Origin: Cycas panzhihuaensis | Taxonomy: Eukaryota > Cycadophyta | Direction of reading: 5' to 3' | Assembly: GCA_023213395.1 (NCBI GenBank) | Contig: CM041465.1 | Location: forward strand, 238,211,741 to 238,275,740 | DNA: 64,000 nucleotides | Part shown: one piece after another, positions 1 through 10,741 of the stretch | How positions within the stretch are numbered: the first letter of the stretch is position 1 | Layout: the number at the start of each line of letters is the position of its first letter | Made by a program: the position numbers and the translations under genes | Notes under the pieces: generated by a model | Databases searched by the model: none | Seen by the model: the letters and a program-made list of their open reading frames with translations, nothing else | What the model was told of the DNA's origin: nothing

Positions 1-292
1 CATATGAGTTGGGTGAGGCTTGAGGTGATGTGGACGTGGCGCAGAGGGTTGTAGAGTACCATGAGGATGTCAGCCTCGCAAAGAGGTAGGTCCTGCAGGT
101 CGTCATAGGCTAGGGACATGCAAAGTGCTCAAGCATAAATGTATAATCAATCATATAGATGAGCCAATCAATCATGCAATCTAACCAATACTTCAATCTA
201 CAATCTCAGGAGTAGCTGAGATAGGAGAGAGAAGCATACCTATGCTTACCTGAGTCGATCTATCCACACCCATTCTTGGTAGCTGAGAAACA
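1..292 (-). repeat. LTR fragment (start of an LTR, minus orientation)
   Basis: The segment ends in GAAACA, the reverse complement of the TGTTTC that begins every LTR of this family. It matches 13437-13726 closely throughout. The rest of this LTR lies left of the window. It is followed directly by segment S, exactly as at 13726. Confidence 0.85.
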
Positions 293-1148
293 GTATCATA
301 GTAATGTTGTATCCAAACCACTATGGTGAGGTGAAGATACTGCTTCAAGCCTATTGAGCCTATGACATGAGCCATTTATGAAGAAGTTTTTAATGATCCA
401 CTATATTCATATGCTAGTGACATGCACAAGTGATTACATGGTAGATGAAGCTGGTCTAGCTACATACATGATATATACTAATGAATCAGATGCTATCTAT
501 TATGTTAGAAAGTAGACTTCAACAAAATCATAATGAGTGGTCACACGACCTACTTTGGACAATAGAAGATAGAGAAAATTTAGGGTAAAGTTGATAAAAA
601 GGCTCTGAACTTCATTTTGAATATATTTTATATCATTTTTTAGAAAAATTTTAATCAATTCCAATGTTTCTTATGGCTCTAAATATGATGGTAAACTTAT
701 TTTTGAGGAATGGTGGATGATTGTTATAGTTTAGTTTAAAATCAAGCATTTTGAGACCCATTTAGGTATTTTGAGACCCATTTTAGTTAGAAAAATTTAT
801 TAAGTAAGAAATACTTGATGGAGTTATTATATGAGACATCCTTGATATGTTGGTCTTTGATTGCCCCCTTCACAACATCATATTTGGTTTAGCAGATGAC
901 AAAAATCCCTAATCAAACATATAGATCACCTAGATATTAAAGCAATTTTTGTTATTTAGTTAGATGTTGAGTACAATTACCTTGTTATAATTAACTTACC
1001 ATGGATAAGTAGTTCGACATAGTCCTAGAGTTGATTATTCAAGATGATCTAACTGATGAAACTTTATCGGTCCTAAAAGTAATTTGGAAAGATGATGAAC
1101 CATGTACTTGAAGCAATTTTCTAGTGAGCTCATAATTATAGTGCTTGG
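293..1148. repeat. Segment S, copy 1: unknown sequence between two LTRs
   Basis: This 856-bp AT-rich segment begins right after an LTR start and ends right before an LTR end (TGGAATC). It recurs at 13727-14553 in the same setting. It lacks the primer-binding site, gag, aRNH or PMD sequence of the family. A short stretch near 980-1010 reads vaguely like the end of an aspartic protease (DVEYNYL...PW), but I do not trust it. No open frame is convincing. It may be the interior of a short non-autonomous element, a piece of an unrelated transposon, or a remnant left by recombination. Confidence 0.6.
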
Positions 1149-2356
1149 TGGAATCACACCTTTGGGGGAGGGGGTGGTACTACATTTAAATGAGATCAAG
1201 CCAAACAACTAATGGTTTTAGGTGGCTATGGACCTATGATGACAAGTAAAGGAAATCACCCACAAAGGGCATCCATGCATTGGAATATAGGTTCGGGACC
1301 CACAAATGGTGTACAAACTCCTTTGAGACAACTCTTTCTTGATTTAGAGTGGTGGATAGAGAAAGGATCTCCTTGGTTTCTCGAGTAACCTCAAAAGAGG
1401 CCCTCCCGTCCTTGGATGGCCAAAGGATGGAGGAAAGAGGTGAGGGAATGGATCCTCGTGTGAAGGGGTTATGAAAGGGATGATCCTTAATAAGAAAAAG
1501 GAAGAACACACATGTAAGCCTAAGGCAACTTGCAATGTCAGTGGTCAAGATGATGGCTAGTTTCATAAGCTAGACATTGACCTAAAGACAAAACCATAAA
1601 AGTCTAGCCTACATAAATAAGAAAGATAAAGTAAATGACCTTGGGAGAGGGGCTCTTAAGGTGCCAAACCTAAGGAAGATCTTAGGAGTAGTGAGTCAAT
1701 AAAAAGGGTTGCCTTTGTATTTATCTTTGTTTAGTACACAGTAAAGAAATATAAGGGGAGAGTATGATATATATGGCAATGTTGTGTCCTTATATTTAAA
1801 AGAAACTACTTTTTTTAAGGAAAAAAAGTTATGTAAATCTCTCTCTCTCGTTTACTTATGCATGCAATCTCACTCTCTTGTCCTTTTAAATGCAAGAAAG
1901 GGAGATTAAGAGATCGCTATGTGATACACAGCTCATGCAAAGAGTGTAAAGTTACTAAGTGATGATGAAACAAAATGGGAGGGGCACACACATGTAAGTA
2001 CCTAGATTTCTACTATATGAGCTTTACAAAAAAATAAACAATCAAATGAAGTGCAAGAGATCTGAACCAATCTTTTTCTTTCCTTTTTTCTGAAACGACA
2101 TTTAAAAGAGGGGGGAAAGAGTAAAGAGAAGAAGCCTAGGAAAAGGGAGGCATACTCAGGATACAGCGGCCAAAGTAGTGCTACCCTCACCACACTTACA
2201 ATCCTTAGCTTTCCCCTAACCGTAGATGGTGCAATGAGAGGAGTGTCAGCAAAGGAAGAGGCTTCCTTACCTTCCCCTAAAATTAAAAGGAAAAAAAAGA
2301 AATGTAGTGTAAGGAAATATAAAGATGATTATAACTCTACTTTATAACTTTGGAAG
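1149..2356 (-). repeat. Truncated 3' LTR of element A
   Basis: It starts with TGGAATC, the reverse complement of the LTR end, and is collinear with 14554-15778. At 2357-2362 the match to LTR breaks off. From 2363 the sequence matches the internal region beyond another LTR (near 21284). About half of the LTR, the PPT and the LTR start have therefore been deleted. Confidence 0.85.
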
Positions 2357-2558
2357 CTATGAAGGATGAGGGGGATGCCCCCATCGTAAGAGTGTAAAGA
2401 GAAGGTGTGATGATAACAAGAGAAAGAGTGAACGAGTAAACCTGATGGTCGCCATAGCTTAACCTTATTAGTGTCTAGCTTTTAGAGGTGCGAACAGATC
2501 ACAAAGTGAGGTGTAAGATGGCCCGAGACTTAGGTGACATGGCGACCGAGAACGTCTC

Positions 2559-2981
2559 TCGAAGGCGGTCATCAAGAAGAGGGAGGCGACGCTCAAGGAT
2601 GAGCTAAATTAGGTTGTCTGCCTTAGCATTGAGGGCCCTAGGAATTTGTTAAATGTTGATAGATTGAAAAGAAGCCAATAGGGACCTAATGGCCAAAGCG
2701 AGGGCTCTCAGGCATGGGCATCACACCTAGTAGACCTAGGTGAGATGGGACACCACCACCTGGAAGTCGCAAAGGTGAACAATGGGTCTATGGTGAAAAT
2801 AAAGTGCATCGGTGAGGGCTTTAATAATGGTTGTGTACTCGGCTTCGTTATTGGTAGCCTCAGGGAGGAATACTCCAGAGCATAAGAAGTTGTATCTAGA
2901 AGGGTTATGAAGGATCCACGTGATGGCAGAGGGATCAAGATTACCATGGCTTCTGCTGTTAGTGAAGATGAAGAGGGTCAT
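2559..2981 (-). pseudogene. aRNH relic of element A (RNase HI domain)
   Basis: The domain is RNase HI-like: FIFT then a degraded glycine loop, NNEAEY, and CDFQ. Family members cleave RNA in RNA/DNA hybrids and in this lineage form a second RNase H outside pol. The first catalytic aspartate (TDGGS in the plus-strand element) is N here (TNSRS), the glycine loop is broken, and stops interrupt the C-terminal part. The terminal stop position reads CGA instead of TGA. It is inactive as it stands. Confidence 0.75.
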
Positions 2982-3518
2982 GGGTAAGAAAAGAAAGTAT
3001 CTCAGTGGAAAGAAATGTAATAGAGTCAAAGGCAAAGAAAAAGGGGTGCATATGGCTAGCAATGATGGCCGCGAAGGATAGGAGGACCCAACAATGAGGC
3101 TACCTAAGGGTGGGGTGGCTTATCCCACCAACGAGAAAAAATAGGGAGCAAAAAGGCCCCTCTAGGGTGCCAAAGGTCGCTTAAGGAAGCAAGAAGCAAT
3201 TCCAAGTGGAGGGAGTGTTCCCTTTGGAGATCCTAGAGGCACAAATAGGCCACAAAAATGAGTCTAAGATGGCAAAATGAGCCAAATGAGTATAAACTTA
3301 GGCATGCACAGGAATGACACGTAAAACCAGAATGAAGGGCCTTAGTAGAAATGCATCAGTGAGGCACCATAAATGCACCTAAAAGAATGCACAAAATGAG
3401 GACTATGGAAGTGAAAGAGGAAACAAGGCCAGAAAGCAATGATGATCAGGGATGAGAGATAGCCTTAAAGGCTATCCTAAAGGAAAAAATGAAGAAAGTG
3501 CCCACTGGGACCCCCGCC
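2982..3518. other. Spacer between aRNH and PMD promoter, element A
   Basis: This stretch lies between the divergent starts of aRNH (minus) and the PMD gene (plus). It is collinear with 41665-42182 of the plus-strand element in reverse. No coding sequence is supported. It could hold shared upstream control sequence. Confidence 0.5.
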
Positions 3519-4165
3519 TATAAAAGGAAACTCGATGAAAATGGAATTCATTTTCACAGGCTTGTGAATGAATCAAAGCCCTTTCCTTGACGCAGTAGAG
3601 TGATACCTGACTTTAGAGGCATGCAAAGGAGGATTCGACCATTGGATCAAGATGAGGAGATAACTAGTGAGATTGGAGCAATAAGATGGTGATGGCAAGA
3701 CCAGATCCAGTGAGTGGATCATCTAAACCTAACCCCATCTCGTGATTTAAAATTTATTGCTTTTTATACCTTTTTAGTGTAGTTTTGGTCCTCTTAAAGG
3801 CAAAAACTGATATCCCAGAGTCCAAATTTGACCTAGAGAGAGGCATGACTGGGGCATTAGGTAGCCCCGATCCTAGTGAGCTTGAGAGTAGCTCACCCAG
3901 GCAAAATTATGGGATTTTTTGGGTAGAAAACCCCCCTTTTTGGGGGGCTGATGTTTGTACCACCACAGGGCCCCGATCTCCATAGGACCCAGGCCAAACT
4001 CCATGGTACTGCGGAGTTTGGCGTGATGCAAAGGCATACCTAATGAAAAGTAAAGAAGGGACCCTAAGGGCACCCAAATCTCAACCAAATGAATATGAGG
4101 GGTAGCCTAGAGGGCAGAGAGGTGAGTATGAGTAGGACTCTGACTCATTTTGGGATGTTTTACAG
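3519..4165 (+). promoter_or_regulatory. TATA box (3519-3525) and leader of PMD gene A
   Basis: TATAAAA follows the GC-rich block CCCCCGCC. The same block and TATA occur upstream of all other PMD copies, about 650-700 bp before the PMD coding exon. The leader contains a hairpin with arms at 3993-4002 and 4013-4022 around a GGTAC core. The coding exon starts after TTTTACAG at 4158-4165, a good splice acceptor, so the leader probably contains an intron. The donor is not identified with confidence. Confidence 0.65.
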
Positions 4166-6086
4166 GCGATGATTGTGGTGGATAATTGCGAAAATATAGT
4201 TATGGTGATGTTGAGCTTCATAGAGATGATGTCCTGCAAGGATAGGCAGATTTTGGCTAGGTGTGGCCTGTTGAAGGTCACGAGGACACCACAGTATACA
4301 TCAGACCTGAGGCTTCTGGTAGACATCATCTCACATTGGGATAGATAGAGACACCAATTCCATCTCCCCTAGGTAGGAGACGTGACAATCACACTAGAGG
4401 ATATCAGGAGGATCTTAAGAGTGCCAGTGACAGGGAGGCCAGCATCACTAGAGGCACTACCTAGCAATGAGGCAGCACACAGGGAAGTAGCCACATTCTT
4501 CACGGGCTTGGATAGATGGGAGAGGAGAGGTATCCTATTATACAACATGGTTATGTCCAGGGTTCCTCATGTGAGGAAATTAATTACTCTATGCATTCTA
4601 TTCTGGATATCCCAAAAACAGAACTATCGAGATATCCCTAGTGGATGGATGGATGCAGTGAGGAGATATGAGGCCAAGGAGAGGCTTGACTAGGCTACCC
4701 TTATAGCAGAAAACTTAATCACCAAGCTAGAGGCTTTTCGGGTGGCAGGGAAGGGTGGTTTATCATACAACACCCTGTTACAATGTTGGTTTTTTTATCA
4801 CTTCAGAGTGGTGGTACCAGCAGGGGGACTACATCCCATTTTAGAGTGGGCTCCCATGGTACAAAGGTGGCAGACCATATTTAGAGGGACCGAGGACCAG
4901 GCGCATGTCTGTCACTCAGTGGAGGCTACATCACTAGACCTCCTCACCATGGTAGATTACATATCAGATCCATATCGAGGGGTGAGGTGGGACAGCGATG
5001 ATGAGGTAGGCATAGCAGGAGTTGCCTTAGGAGACAATGGAGATGGAGGTGATGGGGCTAGCCTATTAAGATCCATAGGAGGAAAGTTGGGTCCATCAGG
5101 GACCGCAGGAAGAGAGGCAAGTCCATCAGGGACTGCATGAGGAGAGGTGGGTCCTTCATGAGCTGCAGAGGAGAGTACGGTCCCATTGACACAAGCCTGG
5201 AGACTACGGATAGTGAGGAGATCTGGGGAGGTAGTGACACCAGTAAAAGAGAGGAGAGATACCCCAGTAGCTGAGGCAGTTTTCGAGGAGGTACTGGAGG
5301 AGGAGGAGGTACCTGCAACTAGTGGAGTACCCAGATCAGAGGTTATTGTTTGAGTTAAAGAGTTGATGACCGCACTAGGTGAGACACTACCTTCTCCTAT
5401 CATCTTTCAATTACCAGATGTCTATACATTGTTTGATTTTGTTTAGTGTGTATATAGACACGTGATGTGTTGGATTTGTAAGTGTGACAGAGATCCAGAG
5501 ATTAATGGAGACAGTAGACTGGGAGATGTTCCCTCGGGCCTACGTGGAGGGGCAACCTCTGATCTAGGCAAGAGATGAGCCTAGATCGATAGGTGCACAC
5601 ATGGCAACATTCACCCCATTGGTGATGGTGAGAGATGTCTAGATAGCAGAGTCCCAATAGCACGAGGCACCTATGGGACGCCTATAGGTTGAATTGGATG
5701 AGACCTAGGTCAAGAGGAATTCCCTTCGAGGTCAAGTACATGCACTAGAGGCTCTGGGAGGAGCAGGTGGGGATGCCAAGGGTCATATCCAGATGGCAGT
5801 AATGGAGGAGCATCTTCGAGGGATGGAGGAGAGGCTCCAAGGAGTAGAGAGAGAGCGAGATCGTATCCAGGCATGATACGATCAGTTGGTGGATGAGGTG
5901 GTATCGAGGTTATCGAGGAGTAGGACCTATACTCATAGAGTGACAATGACTTTTAAGAGGCCTCGAGATGAGGGAAGCAAGGCAAAGAGCTCCTAGAGAT
6001 GCAGGAGGAGCCTAGGAGGTATGTGATCCCCAAGAGAGGGATCACAGAGGCTAGGAGATGATGCCCTAGGAGTGGGGCAACATTAG
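4166..6086 (+). pseudogene. PMD-like gene of element A, antisense to gag
   Basis: Exon 1 is 4166-5378, the intron 5379-5490 (GT...AG) and exon 2 5491-6086. The first part has the pattern of the plant mobile domain: LLVDIISHWDR, then FHLP, GDVTIT and DIRRILRVP, followed by VPHVRKL and NYRDIPSGW. Next comes DYISDPYRGVRWDSDDE, then a Gly/Ser/Pro-rich linker with repeats like GPSGTAG. Exon 2 is charged and probably helical. Three stops interrupt the PMD part near 4348, 4374 and 4691; all sit where other copies have R, Q or W codons. Function is unknown. Plant PMD proteins MAIN and MAIL1 act in transposon silencing. Confidence 0.7.
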
Positions 6087-6800
6087 AATAGAGTGTAGGA
6101 GTTTTAATCTGATAGGTGAAAGCATGGACCTCCAGGGAGTCACCATATGTTACCACACGATTGTACTCCTCCCTGCAAGGATTCCAGCTTCCCATGGATG
6201 GTGTACCATACCAGTTATATGATATGACACACGATGACTATTTTATATATATAGATGGGGTGATTGATACCCCATTTGATGCATGATGATGTATATATGA
6301 CATGTGATGGATGATGTATATTTATGTTTTCATGTTTATCTATATATGTGTATGAGGGTACATGGATGCACGAGGATATGGTTGATGATATTTTGAGTTG
6401 ATTATTATATGATTTTGTGCTATGATATTTGTTTGAGTTATATACACTTCCTTTCATACAGGGCCATATTCCTAGCAGAGGCACACATGATCACCATGAG
6501 TAGCGGTGATAGAGATATGTGAGGCTAGGAGATAGGGCACCACACATGTCCACATAGGAGTATAGCAGAATATGCAAAGGAAGTACTAACGACAAGAGAG
6601 TAATGACACTCCAATGTGTCATCCTAGTTAGGGAGTGTACCCAAATAGGAGGACAAGGTCCCCAGAGGAAGGGGAACAAGGGGTTCCATGGGAGGAACCC
6701 AAAAGGAACAGGAAGGCCACCCTAAGCCACCATCCTGCCTATAGCTAGGAGGAATGAGAACACACTTACGATGGTAGTTTAGGCTCATTTCGGAGTGTAA
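6087..6800. other. Spacer between PMD 3' end and the lost pol, element A
   Basis: It is collinear with 54443-55060 of element C: an AT-rich stretch with many ATAT runs, then GC-richer sequence up to TTTAGGCTCATTTC. It probably holds the 3' end of the PMD transcript. No gene is supported. Confidence 0.5.
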
Positions 6801-7204
6801 GGAGAGAGAGAGGTATGCCTAACCCACATAGGGATAGGGGTAGTCACACGTAGAATAGGAGACAGATGATGAAGGGTAGGCTATGTGTGGTTAGGCCTAT
6901 AAGTAAACTGGTTATAGTCATAACCAGATGAGTGCGATGAACTTTACACATGATAGATCACATGGTAAGGTTGCATCTAAATAGGAGTAGCTCCGGTCCT
7001 GGGTAAGGATCTAGAGAGTGAAGAAGAAGTGCCTCTACGAGTGGCTCATCAACATGGATGCCTACATGAAACAACTCGAGGAGGGAGAGATGGTGAAAGA
7101 AGTGGCTCATTTGGAACCAGTGGCTCCCAAGCCAATGTAGAATGAAGAGGAGCAGGAATATCTAATCGAGATATCCCCCTAGGTGCTCATGAAACTAGGG
7201 TAAC
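6801..7204. other. Unmatched filler replacing RT-integrase in element A
   Basis: The match to element C stops just before the integrase C-terminus and resumes in the protease-RT linker near 7205. The intervening sequence has no counterpart in the window. On the plus strand 7024-7128 reads as an open lysine- and glutamate-rich peptide (KKKCLYEWL... KQLEEGEM), ending at a TAG. It could be a captured fragment or filler from double-strand break repair; I do not recognise it. Confidence 0.5.
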
Positions 7205-7900
7205 ATGCTGAGGAGGGGGCTCATAACCCTCACTATCTGACTTAAAATCACCTATGATGACTAAGTAACTATAATTACCTATACTAATAGGGGCAAACCT
7301 GACTAGGTTTAGCTCATGACATGGCATAGGGTCTGACTGATGAAGGTTGGTCTCTTGGAACAAAGGCCTCACGGAAGGGATAACCTCCTCAAGATCATTA
7401 TCTTCATCATCGAAGATAGCCTAGCAGGCTGGATGAGAAGTGTGATATGGTATAGACTCATGGGCAACAACCTTAACTCGTCCTTCATGGACAAATTTAG
7501 GTTGCCCCCAATGCGAGAAGCAGATTGCTCTTATTTAGTCGAGCTATGATTGGCCCAACAAGAGGTTGTACTCCACATCGATATTGAGTACAATAACTTC
7601 GATAGAAACAGTCTTCCCTCCTAAGGTGAGGGAAAGGGAGACTATCCCTAAGGGGGACTTCTCAGTTCCATCATACCCTTGGCATTTCTAAGGGACATAC
7701 TCAAGAGCCATTATGCCCAGCTCCTTGAGCATGCATTCAAGCATAGCATTGACCGAGGAGCCATTATCTACAACAATCCTTTTTATTATAAAATCAGGAG
7801 TGTCAACAGAAATGACAAATGGGTAATGTGTAAGCCTCTCCCATTCACTAGGAGATGGGCGATCTTTAGGATCAAATGAGATAATAGGTGGTCCATAGGA
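7205..7900 (-). pseudogene. Protease region relic of element A
   Basis: On the minus strand the sequence around 7560-7600 has the protease C-terminal pattern (a short beta-strand ending in VEYN), as in VVVLDVDVDYNLLLG of the plus-strand element. Towards 7205 it follows the acidic linker that precedes RT in element C. It holds many stops and frameshifts, and the sequence continues into gag to the right. Confidence 0.6.
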
Positions 7901-10569
7901 GGTGGCACCTACCGCATGGATGGAAGCATCTTGTTAGCCAAGATCTTCAAGAAGAAGAGCACCTAGATTATGACAGCTTCTCAAGACATCCATAAAGGAC
8001 ATCCTCACAACGACAGTGTGGAGGTCGTTAATGATAGAGAAGGGCTTCCCCTTCATAGTAGGTTGGGGAAGTGCCCTTTGAAAATCATAATGGCCAGAGT
8101 GCATGGGAACGGTCTTGGGAACTGCAGGGGCTTCCAGAAGAGAAGTTTCTAGAGGAGGATTAGTATGTGGGATAGATGAAGAGGCACCAGCTACCTCTTT
8201 GGCAGCTTAAGATTGGGTTAACGCATATAGAGGGGTGGCCTTAAGCATCTAGATCACCTTCTTTCCCTTGTTCCAGGATTGGAAAGGTGAAGGGGTATGA
8301 TGTTCACGGGAATATGAGGAGGAAGATGAACTCCAAACACCCTTCCCTTTACTGTGTGAAGGTCGAGGCTTTGGAGATCTTCCTCAGTTTTGATCATTCT
8401 TTTGTTAGGAGTTATGATCATGCTCCCCATACTTAGGGAATGGATCTCTATGGATTAGTTGGTCAAGGTTGGGCCTTGAGGCTCGTTTGGGAGAAGGGTC
8501 ACGTTGTGGGGCATCCCTAGGATGTTGAACCTAGTAGCGTGAATCATCATGGAAGCATTCTGCATGAATGGAGCACCACTTCTTCTCAAGTGAGGAATTG
8601 AGTTTCCTCGCTTGAGAGGATTGGGTGTTGTTCCCCTTCAGAGGAGCAGCTTAGGAAGCTTGTTGAATTGATTTATTAGATGTAGGTGATGAAGGAGCTT
8701 GAAGCTTAAGTTCCTTCATCATACGTTCAAATGAACATATGGCAGAGGTAAGGGGGTCTAAGGTCTTCTTGGTTGAGTGGGAAGAAGGCCTAGTAGGTTG
8801 CTGAGTTTTAGTTTCTTTAGTTGGCGGAGGTGCCTCACATCACTGTGAGGACTTTAGGGGCTTCTTGATTCCATCTTAGATCTCAATAGCCTCAAGTGCC
8901 AAGCACTTTGCTATGGCTGAATCACATGTGGTTGCCCCATCTTAAGGACTTCCATATGAACTTCTGGGCAAAGTGCATTGACAAAGATGTCCCTCTTCAA
9001 TTCCTTAGGCAAAGTAGCCTTGGTAGAATGGAGGAGGTCATGGAATCGCTGCACAAAGTCACAATTCATCTCATCGTGACCTTGTTTAATTGAGAAGAGA
9101 GATTTCATTCCATTTTCAAATGGACAAGCAACGTAAAAATAATTAACGAACTCATCCATGAGTTGCTGGAATGAGCGGGTAGGCGATAAAACCACTTGAG
9201 GTTATCACCTTGAAGAGATCATAGAAATAATTTCATTAGGATATAATCGTAGGCCCAGTAGTCTATGCATGCCATAGAGAAACTATGAACATACTCTACT
9301 GGATCCTGTGATGAAGTTCCATCGAATTTGGGAACTTCAGGGGGATGAGGCGGTAAGTTGTTCCTTAACGCTTCAATGGACAAGGGTATCGATCTATAAT
9401 CCATAAATGGACATGCCCTTACCTGGATGCTAGGATTGGCAAAAGATGAGGAATGTAATAAACAAGGAGTGGATGGGGGTAGAGGACCCATCCCTCCTTG
9501 AGGAAACGTCCCTTATTTAAAAGGGACTTGAGGGAAGGCACCTTGAAAAGGAGTTGGGTCCCCTTGCGAAGGTGCGATGTAAGGTGCTAGGCAAGAGGGT
9601 GGAAATGAGGGGTGAGGGACTAGATTTTGCCCATATGGGCCACCTGTGGGTGGTGTATCCCCATATAGATGTAAAGGGTCCACCCTATAAATAGGAAGGT
9701 GGTTCCCTTTACCATGCCCCCACGACTGAGATGTATAACCTAGAGGTACGTAAAGGGAAGGACCACTAGACTAAGTTTGAAAGCATGTGAAGACAAGTCC
9801 CACATGACTAGAGGTAGAGGCATAAATAGGACCCCTAGGTCTAATGGAAAATGTGTGCACCACATTTGGTGGTGGCATATTTTTTTGGCTAAGGAGAGAC
9901 ATGCTAACCTCAAGCTGGGAGAAAGACATACCTTGAGTGGTTCTAGAAGAGTTGGGACCACAAAGAGAAGTAGAGGATATAATGGACATCATTAAGGTAG
10001 ATGTGAGAACTGTACATGATGGATGCGATGGGACAAATGGGTTACTTATTATAGGTGGAATAGATGTAGATGACATAGGTGGGGTAGATGTAGATGAGGA
10101 AGGTACCCCACCATGTAATATGTCTTCAAAACATTTAGGATATGGTTGAAGGCAAGCAGCATGAAAGCATGCATTAAGAGCTTCAACCACATCGGTGGGA
10201 GGGGTATCTGCCCGATCGTAAGAGGTAGATAGAACCTCTAATGAAACAGACCCTTTGGGATGCTCCTCATAAGAATCACCACTTGGGTGATAGAACTCAA
10301 GAGAAGATGAAACCTCCACTCCATGAGTGGAGGGATGGACATCATGTGGGTGTTGTTGATCACCTAGATAATAGATAGGATTGTCACCCTCTTAGGTGGA
10401 CCTTAGGAAAGAGGTAGGAAACTCATATGTGCTAGTGGCATAAGTGTGGTATCCCCAATCAGAAGAGTAACCTTCCATGGTTGAATCAGAATCTGATGAC
10501 GAAAGGGAATGATACAAAGGATCTTCTAACAACGGGGGAAGACCTCATAGACGACATGAGAAGTATTGC
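7901..10569 (-). pseudogene. gag relic of element A
   Basis: The best preserved part is the capsid-like domain at 8911-9491: LPPHPPEVPKFDGTSSQDP, YVHSFSMACI, QGHDEMNCDFVQRFHDLL and FVNALCPEVHMEVLKMG, which match the other gag copies. The N-terminal region (9771-10569) contains the conserved PTDVVEALNACFHA. A nucleocapsid-like Cys/His segment lies near 8540-8600. Gag would form the particle shell and bind RNA. Frameshifts and stops separate the parts. Confidence 0.7.
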
Positions 10570-10721
10570 ATACAAGACTCACCAATGTGTTAGAAGAAAT
10601 ATAGAGAGGTAAATATAAGATATGTGTTGGGGGCTGCCCAACAAAAAGGATAAGAGGAGAAATCTACTAAGAGATAGTAGCACCAACAGGAAGAGAGAAA
10701 GACTAGCTCCCTTACTAGTGG

Positions 10722-10741
10722 GTCCCCAGTATGGTTGCCAG
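10722..10741 (-). promoter_or_regulatory. Primer-binding site of element A
   Basis: Directly inside the 5' LTR end the minus strand reads CTGGCAACCATACTGGGGAC. Elements C and the plus-strand copy have nearly the same sequence at this place. A PBS one base after the CA of the LTR fits LTR retrotransposons. I cannot assign the tRNA; it is not the usual initiator-Met PBS. Confidence 0.65.

Noticed and set aside
980-1015. Possible protease end in segment S
   Set aside because: Only a few matching residues, with stops close on both sides; not enough to call a gag-pol relic.
193-1566. Minus-strand open frames in segment S and the LTR next to it
   Set aside because: Short and not kept in the second copy at 13727-15000.
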